Shown in pieces: positions 32,173 through 42,155 of a stretch of DNA of 64,000 bases. A program made the position numbers and the translations under genes. The notes below the pieces were generated by a model. It did no database searches. It was not told where the DNA came from and was given only the letters and a program-made list of their open reading frames with translations. Source of the stretch: Rhabdophis nuchalis (lineage: Eukaryota; Chordata; Lepidosauria; Squamata; Natricidae). The number at the start of each line of letters is the position of its first letter. Positions within the stretch are counted from its first letter, which is position 1. The stretch covers positions 58,529,850 through 58,593,849 of the forward strand of contig CM077645.1 of NCBI GenBank assembly GCA_039707465.1, written 5' to 3'.

Positions 32173-32817
32173 TCCTAATAATGAAAAAAGGAAAAAGATT
32201 CTTCCTTCTCACTTCAATGGCAGATTTTAACAAAGCTATAATTCTGCCACTAATTTTTGTCACCAAAAGTATTTCCAAATATTCTGTACTATGTTCGTTC
32301 TCAAGCTAATTTCAGAGTATGCCGTTAATTTCTATAGATATTTCTTCAGAAGTCACTGAGTTTAATGGCACCTAATACTATAATATAATATTAGATAATA
32401 CTGTTGCAAATAAAATTGTATAAATTTTCACTTGGAGGATTTAGGCTATAAACCTAATGTGCCTGCTGCAGCGTAAGGTTCTGACTGCCCATTATGGAAA
32501 GCAGGACTAGATACACCTTTGATCTGACCATGTTTGAAAGTAATCGTTGAAGTGTAAGGAATGATTTGAACAACACTTGAGTGAATCCAGAAACAGAAAA
32601 GCATCAGAAGCCCCTTAGGTTTATAGCTGCTTTTATTAACATTTTCTTACTCTTTTATTAGAGTTCTTTTTTCTTTTCTTTCATCTTTTATAAACTAAGA
32701 GGAAAATTCAGAAGTAGAACTGCTAGATAAATCATATCTGTGTATATTGAGAAAAGCTTGTACATCTGGAAAACTATAGAAAACCTCTGATCTTAGATTT
32801 CTAAACACAACTTTAGA
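32173..32817. other. Unannotated stretch
   Basis: No recognisable gene or repeat. Confidence 0.5.
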
Positions 32818-33374
32818 AAGTGTTAATGCCACTGTATAGTGCCTTGGTAAGGCCACACTTGGAATACTGCATACAGTTTTGGTCGCCACGATGTAGAAAA
32901 GACCTGGAGACTCTGGAAAGAGTGCAGAGAAGAGCAACCAAGATGATTAGAGGACTGGAGACTAAGACATATGAAGAACGGCTGCAGGAGCTGGGTATGT
33001 CTAGTTTGATGAAGAGAAGGACCAGGGGAGACATGATAGCAGTGTTCCGATATCTCAGAGGGTGCCACAAAGAAGAGGGAGTCAAACTTTTCTCCAAGGC
33101 ACCTGGGGGCAGGACAAGGAGCAATGGGTGGAAACTAACCAAGGAGAGAAGCAACTTAGAACTAAGGAGAAATTTCCTAACAGTAAGAACAATTAACCTC
33201 TGGAACAGCTTGCCTCCAGCAGTTGTGAATGCCCCAACCCTGGAAGTCTTTAAAAAGATGTTAGACAGCCATTTGTCTGAAATGGTATAAGGTTCCTGCC
33301 CATGCAGGGGGTTGGACTAGAAGACCTACAAGGTCCCTTCCAACTCTGCTATTGTATTGTATTGTATTGTATAA
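32818..33374 (+). mobile_element. CR1/L3-clade LINE copy 2, 5'-truncated
   Basis: About 555 bp nearly identical to 30464-31017 of copy 1, from AGTGTTAATGCCACTGTATA to the same (TATTG)n tail at 33349-33372. Downstream AACTTGATAAA loosely resembles upstream AACTTTAGAAA, a possible but imperfect target duplication. Confidence 0.9.
32820..33290 (+). CDS. CR1-clade ORF2, C-terminal segment (partial)
   Basis: 156 open codons matching the C-terminus of copy 1 with about seven amino-acid differences. It contains the ALVRPHLEYCIQFWSPRC, RRATKMIRGLE, RTRGDMIAVFRYLRGCHKEE, KLFSKAPGGRTRSNGW and LWNSLPPAVVNAP blocks and ends at the HLSEMV stop. There is no reverse transcriptase active site here, so the product could not act alone; the open frame only shows recent insertion. 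The apparent start is inside ORF2. Confidence 0.85.
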   Translation: MLMPLYSALVRPHLEYCIQFWSPRCRKDLETLERVQRRATKMIRGLETKTYEERLQELGMSSLMKRRTRGDMIAVFRYLRGCHKEEGVKLFSKAPGGRTRSNGWKLTKERSNLELRRNFLTVRTINLWNSLPPAVVNAPTLEVFKKMLDSHLSEMV

Positions 33375-34065
33375 CTTGATAAATTATAGGTTGTAATCTG
33401 AGAGTGCCCTAATCTTGAAGACATGATATACTTTAGTTAGTAGTAAGAAACTGAACAATGTTACATTTTTGAGTCCATACACTTATTTAATCCTGAATTT
33501 AATGTAACACGTTTTCACAAAGATGCTTAAGGATGCTATTTATTAGCAAATATATGCCCTACTCAATAAAAAAATCTCTACATTAATATCATTTCATTGC
33601 AAACCACTCTTTAATCTCAATGCCACATTATTAACAGCTTTATTGAGCAGTAAGAAAATTGCTTCATCTTATAACATGCACATGATATCGTTACATGCAA
33701 TTAAGTCATTGAGCTAAATAAGATATATTCTAAATTGTGTTTTATATTCTAAAGATGCTTTGTTCATTGATGCTTGAAAGCATAAGATTTTAAAAGAAAT
33801 ATCTTAGACTCCTAGGCAAGAAGAACAAAGGTTAAACCCAACTTAAATGATGAATCAAGCATAAAAGCAAAGTGCACAATCTTCTCTCTGGCAATATATC
33901 TCACTTTGTTAAAATGAATTTTGCATTTGGAAGGTGGATTTGTATGGAAGGCAATTTTGAAAGAAAGAGAAATGGAAAATTGAATATAACAATTATTTTG
34001 TACTTCAACTTTATTTTTCCAGAAATATCAAATAGAGAATATTTCTAATTTTTATGGAGTAAATG
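33375..34065. other. Unannotated AT-rich stretch
   Basis: No recognisable gene or repeat. Confidence 0.5.
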
Positions 34066-34262
34066 TCTCCTTGATCAGTTTCCACCCATTGCTTCTTGTC
34101 CTGCCCTGAGATGCTTTGGAGAATAGCTTGACTTCCTCTTCTTTGTGGCAGCCCCTGAGATATTGGAACACTGCTATCATGTCTCCCCTAATCCTTCTAG
34201 TAATCAGACTAGACATACCCAGTTCCAGCAACTGTTCTTTATGTGTTCTTTATTTTACCATT
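34066..34262 (-). pseudogene. CR1-clade LINE internal fragment
   Basis: Minus-strand ORF2 C-terminal coding sequence from the CTGGGTATGTCTAGTCTGAT block through the ATCTCAGGGGCTGCCACAAA block to AGTTTCCACCC-complement, then broken off. Both ends of the CR1 element are missing, so it is a remnant without its 3' tail. Confidence 0.8.
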
Positions 34263-35488
34263 TTGACATTGCCATAGTCAGGAATAGATGCTTTTTTCGG
34301 GTACCTGAACATTTTTAATAGGTAGAAATCTTTGTATTGCAAACACATTTGTCAGACAATTGCTGAAATGTTAATAACATCAAAGGGAGGACTGCATGCA
34401 TTGTTTCGATGTGCCCCAAACCAAGCAGAGTAACAAGATTCATTTTGGTATTAACTTTCTGTTAATACCATCAAGGTCACTTTCTCTATGAGATGGATGC
34501 TTGCTATATAGTTATAGTGGGAAGATTATTATAGATTATTTTTTGCATAAGCAATCACTGAGAACCAAGAAGTCACAATAGGCAATGGACTGTGTCTTTA
34601 TTCTTCTATTCTAATTTGTATGTTTAATGATGTCAGATCAAATTAATTAACTTTTCTGCAGAACTAAGAAAAGGAAACATCAATGGATCCAAGCTAGGTT
34701 TATTAATAATTTCATTTCTAAATTTATGCATGCATTTCAGCTATGCTAGTCAACTGTGGAAGAACAACTTCTTAATGTGATGAATTAGAGTTTACAAAGG
34801 CACAACAATTTGAGTAATCTAGTTTTAATATAAAGGAAGTTGAGCAGGATGAAATTAAAGCCAAAGAGAAAAAATAGCTACCTTATTTACTGGTTTCATA
34901 GTGTTCTCTAAAAAAAGTATACTTAGGGTAGAAAAGCATTAAATATGCTTCTTAAGTAATCACACAATAACTTAAGATAAGTGCACTTACACTCATATTA
35001 CTCTCCTCAGGCACACATGATTTCATAATAAAGCTTTTCTATTAAGAAGAAAGAATAATGGAGGCCATTAAGGAACATGTGAATTACTAGTGTGAACTGT
35101 GTTTGCTATCTATCCAATATTAATCCCATATTAATTTAATTTAGATGGGAATGCTATACATGTTTATGTACCATTATAAGCATGTGGTTTTCCTCTATCT
35201 AAAGAGGATTTTGAATAAGATTCTCATTGTTCTGTTTTCTGTACAATGCATCATACATTTTTGGAGAGTGTATAGTCTTCTGAAGCTCTCATCCTCAGTA
35301 TTTTTCTCTAAAAGCCCTGGCTAGATAAAACTAGTATTGTAAAACAACAAAGACATAAAAACTGTAGTGCCTTGTTTGTTAATGATCTTCTTATATGTGC
35401 TACTTGTGTTATTCTTCATTTTACTTTATAGTGTTGTCGGTTTCTGGTAATCAGGTGTTACATTAATAATCGTCCCTTTCATAATACC
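34263..35488. other. Unannotated AT-rich stretch
   Basis: No recognisable gene or repeat over about 1.2 kb. Confidence 0.5.
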
Positions 35489-35496
35489 ATTTAGAC

Positions 35497-35865
35497 CCAT
35501 GATGGTGAACCTATGGCGCATTTGCCAGAGTTGGCACACAGATCCCTCTCTGTGGGCCCGCACACCATCACCAGCTGCTCTTCTGGGTTCCAGCATGCAT
35601 GTGCATATCAGCCAGCTCGTCTTCACAGGAAGACTAGCTTGCCAGCGTGCATGCACATGCCAGAATCCAAAAGAGAGCAGCTAGCCAGTGCGCATGCACG
35701 CCAGACCAGCTGTTCTGGCACGCATGCGCTCAATGGAACCCGGAAGAGCAGCTGGCTGCCATATGCCTGCAGACTGGCCAGCTGCTCTCTTCCAGGTTCC
35801 AGCACTCCGGTACACACGCACGCTCCAGTTTCGGAACTCGGTGCCGAAAAGGTTAACCATCACTG
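35497..35865. mobile_element. hAT-type MITE, GATGGTGAACC family
   Basis: Ends CCATGATGGTGAACC and GGTTAACCATCACTG are imperfect inverted repeats. A perfect 8-bp duplication, ATTTAGAC, lies at 35489-35496 and 35866-35873. The interior is GC-rich with repeated CAGCTGCTCT and GCATGCGC-like units, several in inverted orientation, so it is strongly self-complementary. The many 60-117 codon frames on both strands result from that composition. Confidence 0.9.
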
Positions 35866-36000
35866 ATTTAGACCATAAGGAGAAATATATTTTAAATCAT
35901 TTATAAACCTAAAAATGTTGTACAACACAGATGCATGGATTTAGAATCAGAATAAATCCTGCTTCATTAATTCTATATTAGAATTATATCTTCAATATAA

Positions 36001-36232
36001 GAGCTGTGGTGGCACAGTGGTTAGAATGCAGTGTTGAAGGCTAATTCTGCTGACTGCCAGCAGTTTGATTCTCAGCAGCTCAAGGTTGACTCAGCCTTCT
36101 ATTCTTCAAGATTGGTAAAATAAAGACCCATATTGTTGGAGGCAATATGCTTACTGTAAACTGCTTAGAGAAGGCTGTAAAGCACTGTCATATGATATAT
36201 AAGTCTAATAGCTAGTGCTAGTATTATTGCTA
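36001..36232 (+). mobile_element. Sauria-type tRNA SINE, copy 2
   Basis: Head GAGCTGTGGTGGCACAGTGG, A-box-like TGGTTAGAATGCAG, B-box-like AGTTTGATTCTC, body GGTTGACTCAGCCTTC and tail of GCTAGTGCTAGTATTATTGC. Same architecture as the copy at 24331 with a deletion in the CTGCTGCCAGCAAT region. Confidence 0.85.
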
Positions 36233-36361
36233 TATTTGTCTATTAGTTCCTGGTATTCAATCCTACAAAAATGAAGAAATTATAAAAATATAAGGAATGA
36301 CACTGGATAATAATGTATGAAGATTGATCATTATGATAGTTTATAAATTGATCCAATTGGA

Positions 36362-37005
36362 TGCATATTATTTAAAAACTATCAAGCATAAGAGTCTTGA
36401 TTATTTAAAGAAATTATAAATCCATTGTTGTAAACATCTAAAAGTTGAGAGACGAGAACAAATGTGGTAGATACTGTTAGATTAAGATGATGTATTATTA
36501 TAAAATCAAACAACGCTGAATGCATTGTGACATTGGTTGAATGGATATGCATTGTAACATTGGTTGAATGGAGATGGGTTTTTTGTTTGTTTGAACTAGT
36601 AAGTTTTTGTATGAGTTTAAGGAAATCATTTTCTATTTATACAATATTACTGTGTGAGATAGAAAATTTAATTCTTCAAGGATAACATGCAAGACGTTTT
36701 TCAATCTTTTGAATGTTAGTTTCTTTGGCGCCATTGGAGGGGAAATGCCTCATTTCATGTCATCATCATCATCATCATCATCATTGACTCAAGAGAACCT
36801 TCAACCACACAGTGATGTTGACAGACTCTACTTACCAAGATGGTATGGCACCACAGACAGCCTTTCCTTGTAAGCTCAAGAAAAAATATCTTCTCCTTAA
36901 GTTATAATGAAAACATTTTTATGCAGATAATAACTGAACAAGTTCATAGTTTGTTAGCAGTCTGTTAGATATCTGGATCTTTTATGGCTTCAAAGTAGAC
37001 TGACA
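36362..37005. repeat. Unclassified interspersed repeat, arm 2 (inverted relative to arm 1)
   Basis: Reverse-complement counterpart of 27525-28157. Landmarks here are TATTTAAAAACTATCAAG (36368), TTATTATAAAATCAAACAAC (36492), CAATCTTTTGAATGTTAGTT (36702), GTAAGCTCAAGAAAAAATAT (36870) and TCTGTTAGATATCTGGATCT (36961). It has an extra tandem copy of a 27-bp unit (TGCATTGTGACATTGGTTGA... at 36525 and 36549) that arm 1 has once, and a longer (ATC)n run. Outside these limits the two flanks do not match, so it behaves as a dispersed element. Confidence 0.8.
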
Positions 37006-37237
37006 AAAAGATGCAAAGCCCCTTCTTTATTTTCTTTCTTTATTTTCTAATATTTGTATTGCTTTTTACTTTGTTAAAATTTAAAATTTGTATTGCTTTT
37101 ACCTTGTTAAAAGAAAAGAATTTTTGTTAAAATAGAAATGTTAAATAGAATAAATAGAAATATGTAAAGAATTGATTTCCAATCTTAATAAGAAAAAAAT
37201 ATCAGCAAAAAGGGTTACCAGAGATTTATAAAAACAT

Positions 37238-38264
37238 GTCTTATTTTAATTTAATTTAATTTAATTTATTTCAATTTATATACCGCGCCTTCTCCACTGA
37301 AGTGGACCCAGGGCGGTGCACAGGAATTTAAAACAAACAATAATAAAATACAATAAATACAATAAATAGATAAAAAGAATTAAATCACAGCCTGTGCTAA
37401 AAATTCCCCCTAAAAAATCTAACATCATTTACGTGTTTGGCAGAAGCTATATTACAAGAGTCTAAACTATTACGCGAGACCAGCTTGCTGAAAAAAATAT
37501 GTTTTAAGTGAACGGCGAAAGAGGGGAAGGTCCGTGATAGTGCGAAGTTCGGGGCGTAGGTCGTTCCAGAGGGCCGGCCCTGCTACAGAGAAGGCCCTAC
37601 CCCTGGGCACCGCTAGCCGGCATTGACCGGCGGTTGGTACCCTCAGTAGGCCCTCTCTGTGGGAGCGTATCGGACGCAGGGAGGTATGTGGCAGGAGATG
37701 GTTTACCGCAAGTAGCTAGGCCCCGAGCCTGGAGCGATTTGAAGATGGTAACAAGCACCTTGAAGCGGACCCGGAAGGCCACCGGTAGCCAATGCAGCTC
37801 GCGCAGGAGAGGCGTTATGTGGGAGTAACGAGAGGCTCCCAAAATCCCCCGTGCGGCTGCATTCTGAACCAACTGGAGCCTCCGGGTGCACCTCAAGGGG
37901 AGCCCCATGTAGAGAGCGTTACAATAGTCTAAGCGAGACATCACGTGTGCCTGAGTGACAGTGCGGAGGGCGTCTCGGTCCAGAAAGGGACGCAACTGGC
38001 GTACCAGGCGAACCTGGTAGAATGCCCCCCTGGTCACGGCCATCACATGGTCATCCAGGGACAGCCGCGAATCCAGGAGGACGCCCAAGTTGCGAGCCCT
38101 TTCCACGGGGGCCAATGACTCACCCCCGATAACCAGCGATGGAATGAGCTGGCTATGCCGAGACGCCGGAAACCACAGCCACTCGGTCTTGGATGGGTTG
38201 AGCCGAAGTTTGTTACTTCCCATCCAGAGCCGCACAGCTTCCAAACACCGGGACATTACTTCGA
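37238..38264 (-). mobile_element. L2-like LINE copy c, 5'-truncated
   Basis: Minus orientation, from an ATTTAATTTAATTT tail at 37238-37270 through a CCGCGCC...GGGCGG 3' stem region to ORF2 at about 38264. Its 3' end (ACCGCGCCTTCTCC) differs from copies a, b and h, indicating another L2 subfamily closer to the 46651 copy. Confidence 0.88.
37510..38264 (-). pseudogene. L2-like LINE ORF2 C-terminal fragment, frameshifted
   Basis: Minus-strand translation starts at IEVMSRCLEAVRLWMGSNKL and continues through KTEWLWFPASRHSQLIPSL, RNLGVLLDSRLSLDDHV, SRLDYCNALYMGLPLRC and LHWLPVAFRVRFKVLVTIFK. A frameshift follows at about 37745, after which SHREGLLRVP-type sequence continues in another frame. The catalytic YADD motif is upstream of the truncation and absent. 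The leading residues of the open frame (MYYVKC...) are flanking DNA. A dead copy. Confidence 0.85.
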
Positions 38265-38447
38265 TGGTTTTAGTCTTGATCAAACATTTTACATAATACA
38301 ACTCAACTCAGAATCTAGGTGACTATGGCTTAAGCAACCTAGATGAAAACCAGAAATTCTATATCTCACTGTTTCTCTATATCAATCATTTTTTCCTGCA
38401 TAACCATTTTCAATAACCTTTTGTCAACACTTTTATATAGTCTATTT

Positions 38448-38582
38448 CAGGGGTCTCCAACCTTTGCAACTTTAAGTCTGAAGGATTTCAGCCCTTAGAC
38501 TTCTCCAGCCAACTTTGCTGGCTGGAGAATTCTGGGAGCTGAAGTCCTTCAGACTTAAAGTTGCAAAGGTTGGAGACCCCTG
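38448..38582. mobile_element. Palindromic hAT-type MITE, copy D
   Basis: 135-bp, nearly perfect hairpin starting CAGGGGTCTCCAACCTTTGC and ending GGAGACCCCTG, with a perfect 8-bp duplication GTCTATTT (38440-38447 and 38583-38590). Sequence differs from copies A-C in the stem but keeps the same plan, so it is a sister subfamily. Confidence 0.92.
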
Positions 38583-38590
38583 GTCTATTT

Positions 38591-39959
38591 AGTCAAATTT
38601 GCCATTGTAGTGATGGTTCAATTACATTTACTTTCCATGTTCTGTTTTGCTGCTTTTTCTATAGAGATACTGAATGATGACTCATTTTTACATTGACACC
38701 ATATGATCCAAACTGGCCTAAGAAGTCTTATTTTAATTTCTTCCTATCAGTTAAGTCTTATTCTGCATAACAGGGGAAAATTTTGCACAATATCTGTGAA
38801 TGTGTACAAGCAATTGGTCTAGAGGACTAATATCTTTACATTTGCTTCATCTATCCTTGCCCATGAGTGAATGAACCCTCAACTTTAAGTTAGCATAAAT
38901 ATTTTAAAAATTATATCTTGAAGTACAATATATTACAATGCTGTTAATTTATTCTATAAACTCAGTATCTAGTTTTAGATTTCATTTACAATTAATTTAA
39001 GGATTTTTTCATCTATACCTCAATGACTTGCTGATTTAAATATCTTGTTCCACTAATCAAAATAAAGCTATTTGAACATCTATGCTCTTTATGTTAGCTG
39101 AAAATGTTTGTGCTGAACTACTGAAAATGAAAACAAAAATAGTTGTTATTAAGTATAAAAGACATTTAACCTTTTAGAATTGTTTTACATGTGATTGGAC
39201 AAATACATCTCCAACTCAGGTGTCCTGGATTTCAAAAAAGCAATAATCTGATTACACTGTCTTCTCTTTAAAAATAGCATACTTGAGCTTAATGTCCTTT
39301 CTATAGTGTACTAATTCATTCTCCAGCAAAGGTCTGGGTAGGCTACTTTATCACAAACAGCCAGAGGTTTTAAACTGATTTACTGTAATTGCTGTAAATG
39401 TAATTTAAAATCTCATTAACATGAATGGCATTTGTATGAACACAGTTGGATGCCAAGTTGTAGCTGTCTTTTCCCCCTGTCTTTCTGTCTTCCATATTGA
39501 GATAAATGAAAACCTGAACTTCACAGCTTAAAATCTCAGATAGGTTTGTGGAACATACATTTGGAAACCATAATGAACTGGGATTTGTTTTTCCCTTTTA
39601 GTTATTAAATGACAAATTCTGTCACCATAGTTAGCTTGAGTTCTTTGAATAATATTTTTTCCATAAAAATATTATTACCCATAACACTCCCATATCAATC
39701 AGTGATATATGCTACATCCTATGCAAACTGATAAGTATTACAAGAGAAAGACTGCAACACAATATAATAAAAGCTTCTTCGGCATCAGACAGCAATAACC
39801 TAATATTAAGACCTGGTATAATTTGAACTGCTATCCTCATTTTCATGGCACCATATATCTCAAAGTTTGTGAAAAAGAGAAAGGAAGGAAGGAAGGAAGG
39901 AAGGAAGGAAGCTGTTGCACTGACTTTCTTACTTTTATCATGGTAACAGCCTTCCTAGA
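38591..39959. other. Unannotated AT-rich stretch with a (GGAA)n tract
   Basis: No gene recognised. A short (GGAA)n run is at 39881-39912. Confidence 0.5.
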
Positions 39960-39967
39960 GACTAGAG

Positions 39968-40161
39968 CAGTGGTTCTCAACCTTCCCAATGCCGCAACTC
40001 TTTAATACAGCTCCTCATGTTGTGGTGACCCCCAACCATAAAACTGGTGTCTCGGTTCCTAAGATCATCAAAAATATGTGTTTTCCAATGGTCTTAGGCG
40101 GCCCCTGTGAAAGGGTCATTCGACCCCAAAGGGGTCCCGACTCACAGATCGAGAACCACTG
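39968..40161. mobile_element. SPIN-like non-autonomous hAT element
   Basis: 194 bp with ends CAGTGGTTCTCAACCTTCCC and AGATCGAGAACCACTG, flanked by a perfect 8-bp duplication, GACTAGAG (39960-39967 and 40162-40169). Interior blocks include CATGTTGTGGTGACCCCCAA, CTGGTGTCTCGGTTCC, a short AAGATCATC...ATGGTCTTA pairing at the centre and GGCGGCCCCTGTGAAAGGGT. This matches my memory of SPIN (Space Invaders) hAT MITEs, known in lizards, snakes, frogs and several mammals. No transposase. Confidence 0.9.
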
Positions 40162-40169
40162 GACTAGAG

Positions 40170-40346
40170 CCAGTCCAGTGAGATGGTTAAGGTCCCAGGC
40201 TTGAAACCAGAAGTCATTGAGTTCTAGTCCTGCTTTAGGCACAATGCTAATTTAATAATTTTAGGCCACCCTCAGCCCTAGGAGCAGGGTAATAACAAAC
40301 TACTTCTGGAATCTTGCCAAGAAAATGGTAGGACTAGCCAAGGTAA
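40170..40346 (+). mobile_element. tRNA-derived SINE (degraded)
   Basis: tRNA-like head with GAGATGGTTAAGG (A-box region) and GAGTTCTAGTCC (B-box-like, 40219-40230), then CAGCCCTAGGAGCAGGG, AACAAACTACTTCTGGAATC and CTTGCCAAGAAAATGG. The last blocks are common to a tRNA SINE seen in many amniotes. It starts right after the SPIN-like target duplication, so the SPIN element inserted at or into its 5' end. Confidence 0.65.
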
Positions 40347-40599
40347 TCAATGGGAGTTCATAATCGATCAAAAAGAATCTTCCTCATCTGGAGGTCCATC
40401 TATTCCAGAGTGTTTAGGCAATGACCTCAAAGGCTTGCCTTTTCACACCTTAACCTTAGGATATCTATTACGTTGTCTCTTCATCAATTTGTATTAATCA
40501 AGATGATTCTGCATAGAGAAAATGGCCTTGAAACACCCAAATGAGAAACTGATTTATATGTTTATATATTATGATCAGTGTATTAAACTGGGTTTAGAA

Positions 40600-40824
40600 A
40601 AGGGGTGAAATTTAGCAGGTTCTGGAGAACCAGTAGCAGAAATTTTGAGTAGTTCAGAGAACTGGCAAATACTGCCTCTGGCTGGCTCCAGAGTTGGGAG
40701 GGAATGGAGATTTTGAGTATCCTGGAGTGGGGTGGAAATGGAGATTTTGCAGTATCCTTCCCCTGCCATGCTCACCAAGCCATGCCTAAAGAACCAGTAA
40801 TAAAAAAAATGAATTTCACCACTG
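40600..40824. mobile_element. hAT-type MITE, GGTGAAATT family
   Basis: Ends AAGGGGTGAAATTTA and TGAATTTCACCACTG are inverted repeats related to the elements at 17040 and 19013. Flanking 8-mers GTTTAGAA (40592-40599) and GTTCAGAA (40825-40832) differ by one base, as expected for an aged target duplication. Interior has GAACCAGTA and repeated GGAATGGAGATTTT units. Confidence 0.75.
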
Positions 40825-40832
40825 GTTCAGAA

Positions 40833-41727
40833 GCAAATTTTTCCACCCTCTTTGTATCCAAAGGTTGTGCCCTAGTTGCCTATTGGGACATGAACAGCTC
40901 TCAGAGCAACACTTCATGAACAAAATCACTCAACTTTCTATAGTTTAGACTCCACATGGTGAAATCAAAGGCGGTACCTTAGGTATCATTTTATAACTGA
41001 AATGTTTATGGAATAAAGGCAATTCTTTCCAAAGACTTTCATTATTTGACTGATGCCAGCACATAGCTATAATTTGACTGGCCATGCATTGACATATCAC
41101 ATTTTCACCTTAAGCATTATTTTGGAAAAACAATAGTTATAGTTAATGTGGAAAGTCAAAACCACTTAGGCTTATACAAGTTTGTTTGTTCTGAATAGAT
41201 ACATACCCTGATACCTCACTTTGAGATCTTCCAAAGTAGAATTGAAAATCTATTATCCTACTTTCCTATCCATTTATGTTATCCTTTTATGTTAAAATTT
41301 GGAAATTAGTAAAAGAGCTAAAATTACTATGAGGAAAAATAAACAGGATTTCTGGGGAAATATTTATGGATAAAGCATTTGCAAAATAGAGTGATGCATG
41401 AAGTATATGTAATCCTACTGATTTATGTAGTTCTGAATCCTTATTTTGTTTAGGATGGTGATACTTTAGCTTATAGTCAAATGGCTTTTGCACAATTGCC
41501 AAGCAGCAAAAAAGCTCCAGGCAGTGAAACATTGGGTGCTTCCAGATTTACGCTAAAATCAATTCAATCTAGCACTACCAAACAATAAATAGTGTCGTTT
41601 TTCCAACTGTTTATCCTGTTTTCAGTCATAGGATAACAGAATAAATTGATTGGAAGAGGTGGAAATGTAACCGTCTCTCCCTCCCCCCACCAAAAAGAAA
41701 GAAATGAGATTTGAACATGCCTTAAAG
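40833..41727. other. Unannotated stretch
   Basis: No gene recognised; ends in a short CCCTCCCCCCACC and GAAAGAAA run. Confidence 0.5.
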
Positions 41728-42147
41728 AAAGGGTTTCAAACTCAATTTCATTGAGGCCTGTATCAGGGTTGCATTTGTTGTCAGTGGGCTGGGGGGGAGG
41801 GGTTGCCAGGGTGGGCATGGCCAGTTTGACATCATTCCTGTCAGGGGTTCCTTTGATGGCCTGAGGGCTCTGCCAGCAAAAGCAGGCTTCCAAGCTCCGT
41901 TTTCAGCTACCACAGCCTCCTGTAACCCTCTGCCAATGAAAGCAGAGCTTGAGATGGCAGCCCTCCCAAGCGCCGTTTTCACTGGCAGAGGGTTGCAGGA
42001 GATGGTGGCAGCCAAAAAGCGGGGCTCGGGAACCCGTTTCCACTGGCAGAAGCATCACGGGCCAGTCCGCTGTTTCCAGGGCAGCCTCACGGACCAGATT
42101 TAAGTAACCTGTGGGCTGAGAGAATTAAAGGGAATAGCCGCATAATG
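41728..42147. mobile_element. hAT-type nonautonomous element (probable)
   Basis: Left end AGGGTTTCAAACTCAATTTC resembles a squamate hAT MITE terminus; the GC-rich interior contains repeated CGTTTTCACTGGCAGAGGG-like units and GGACCAGATTTAAG near the right end. The 8-mer CCTTAAAG occurs at 41720-41727 and 42148-42155, a possible target duplication, but the right terminus is not a good inverted repeat. A 27-bp near-duplicate (AAAGGGAATAGCC...CATAATG) is at 42127-42180. Confidence 0.5.
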
Positions 42148-42155
42148 CCTTAAAG

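Noticed and set aside
35513..35866. 117-codon alanine/histidine-rich frame and several overlapping frames
   Set aside because: All lie inside a hAT MITE with an exact target duplication; internal inverted GC-rich repeats keep many frames open.
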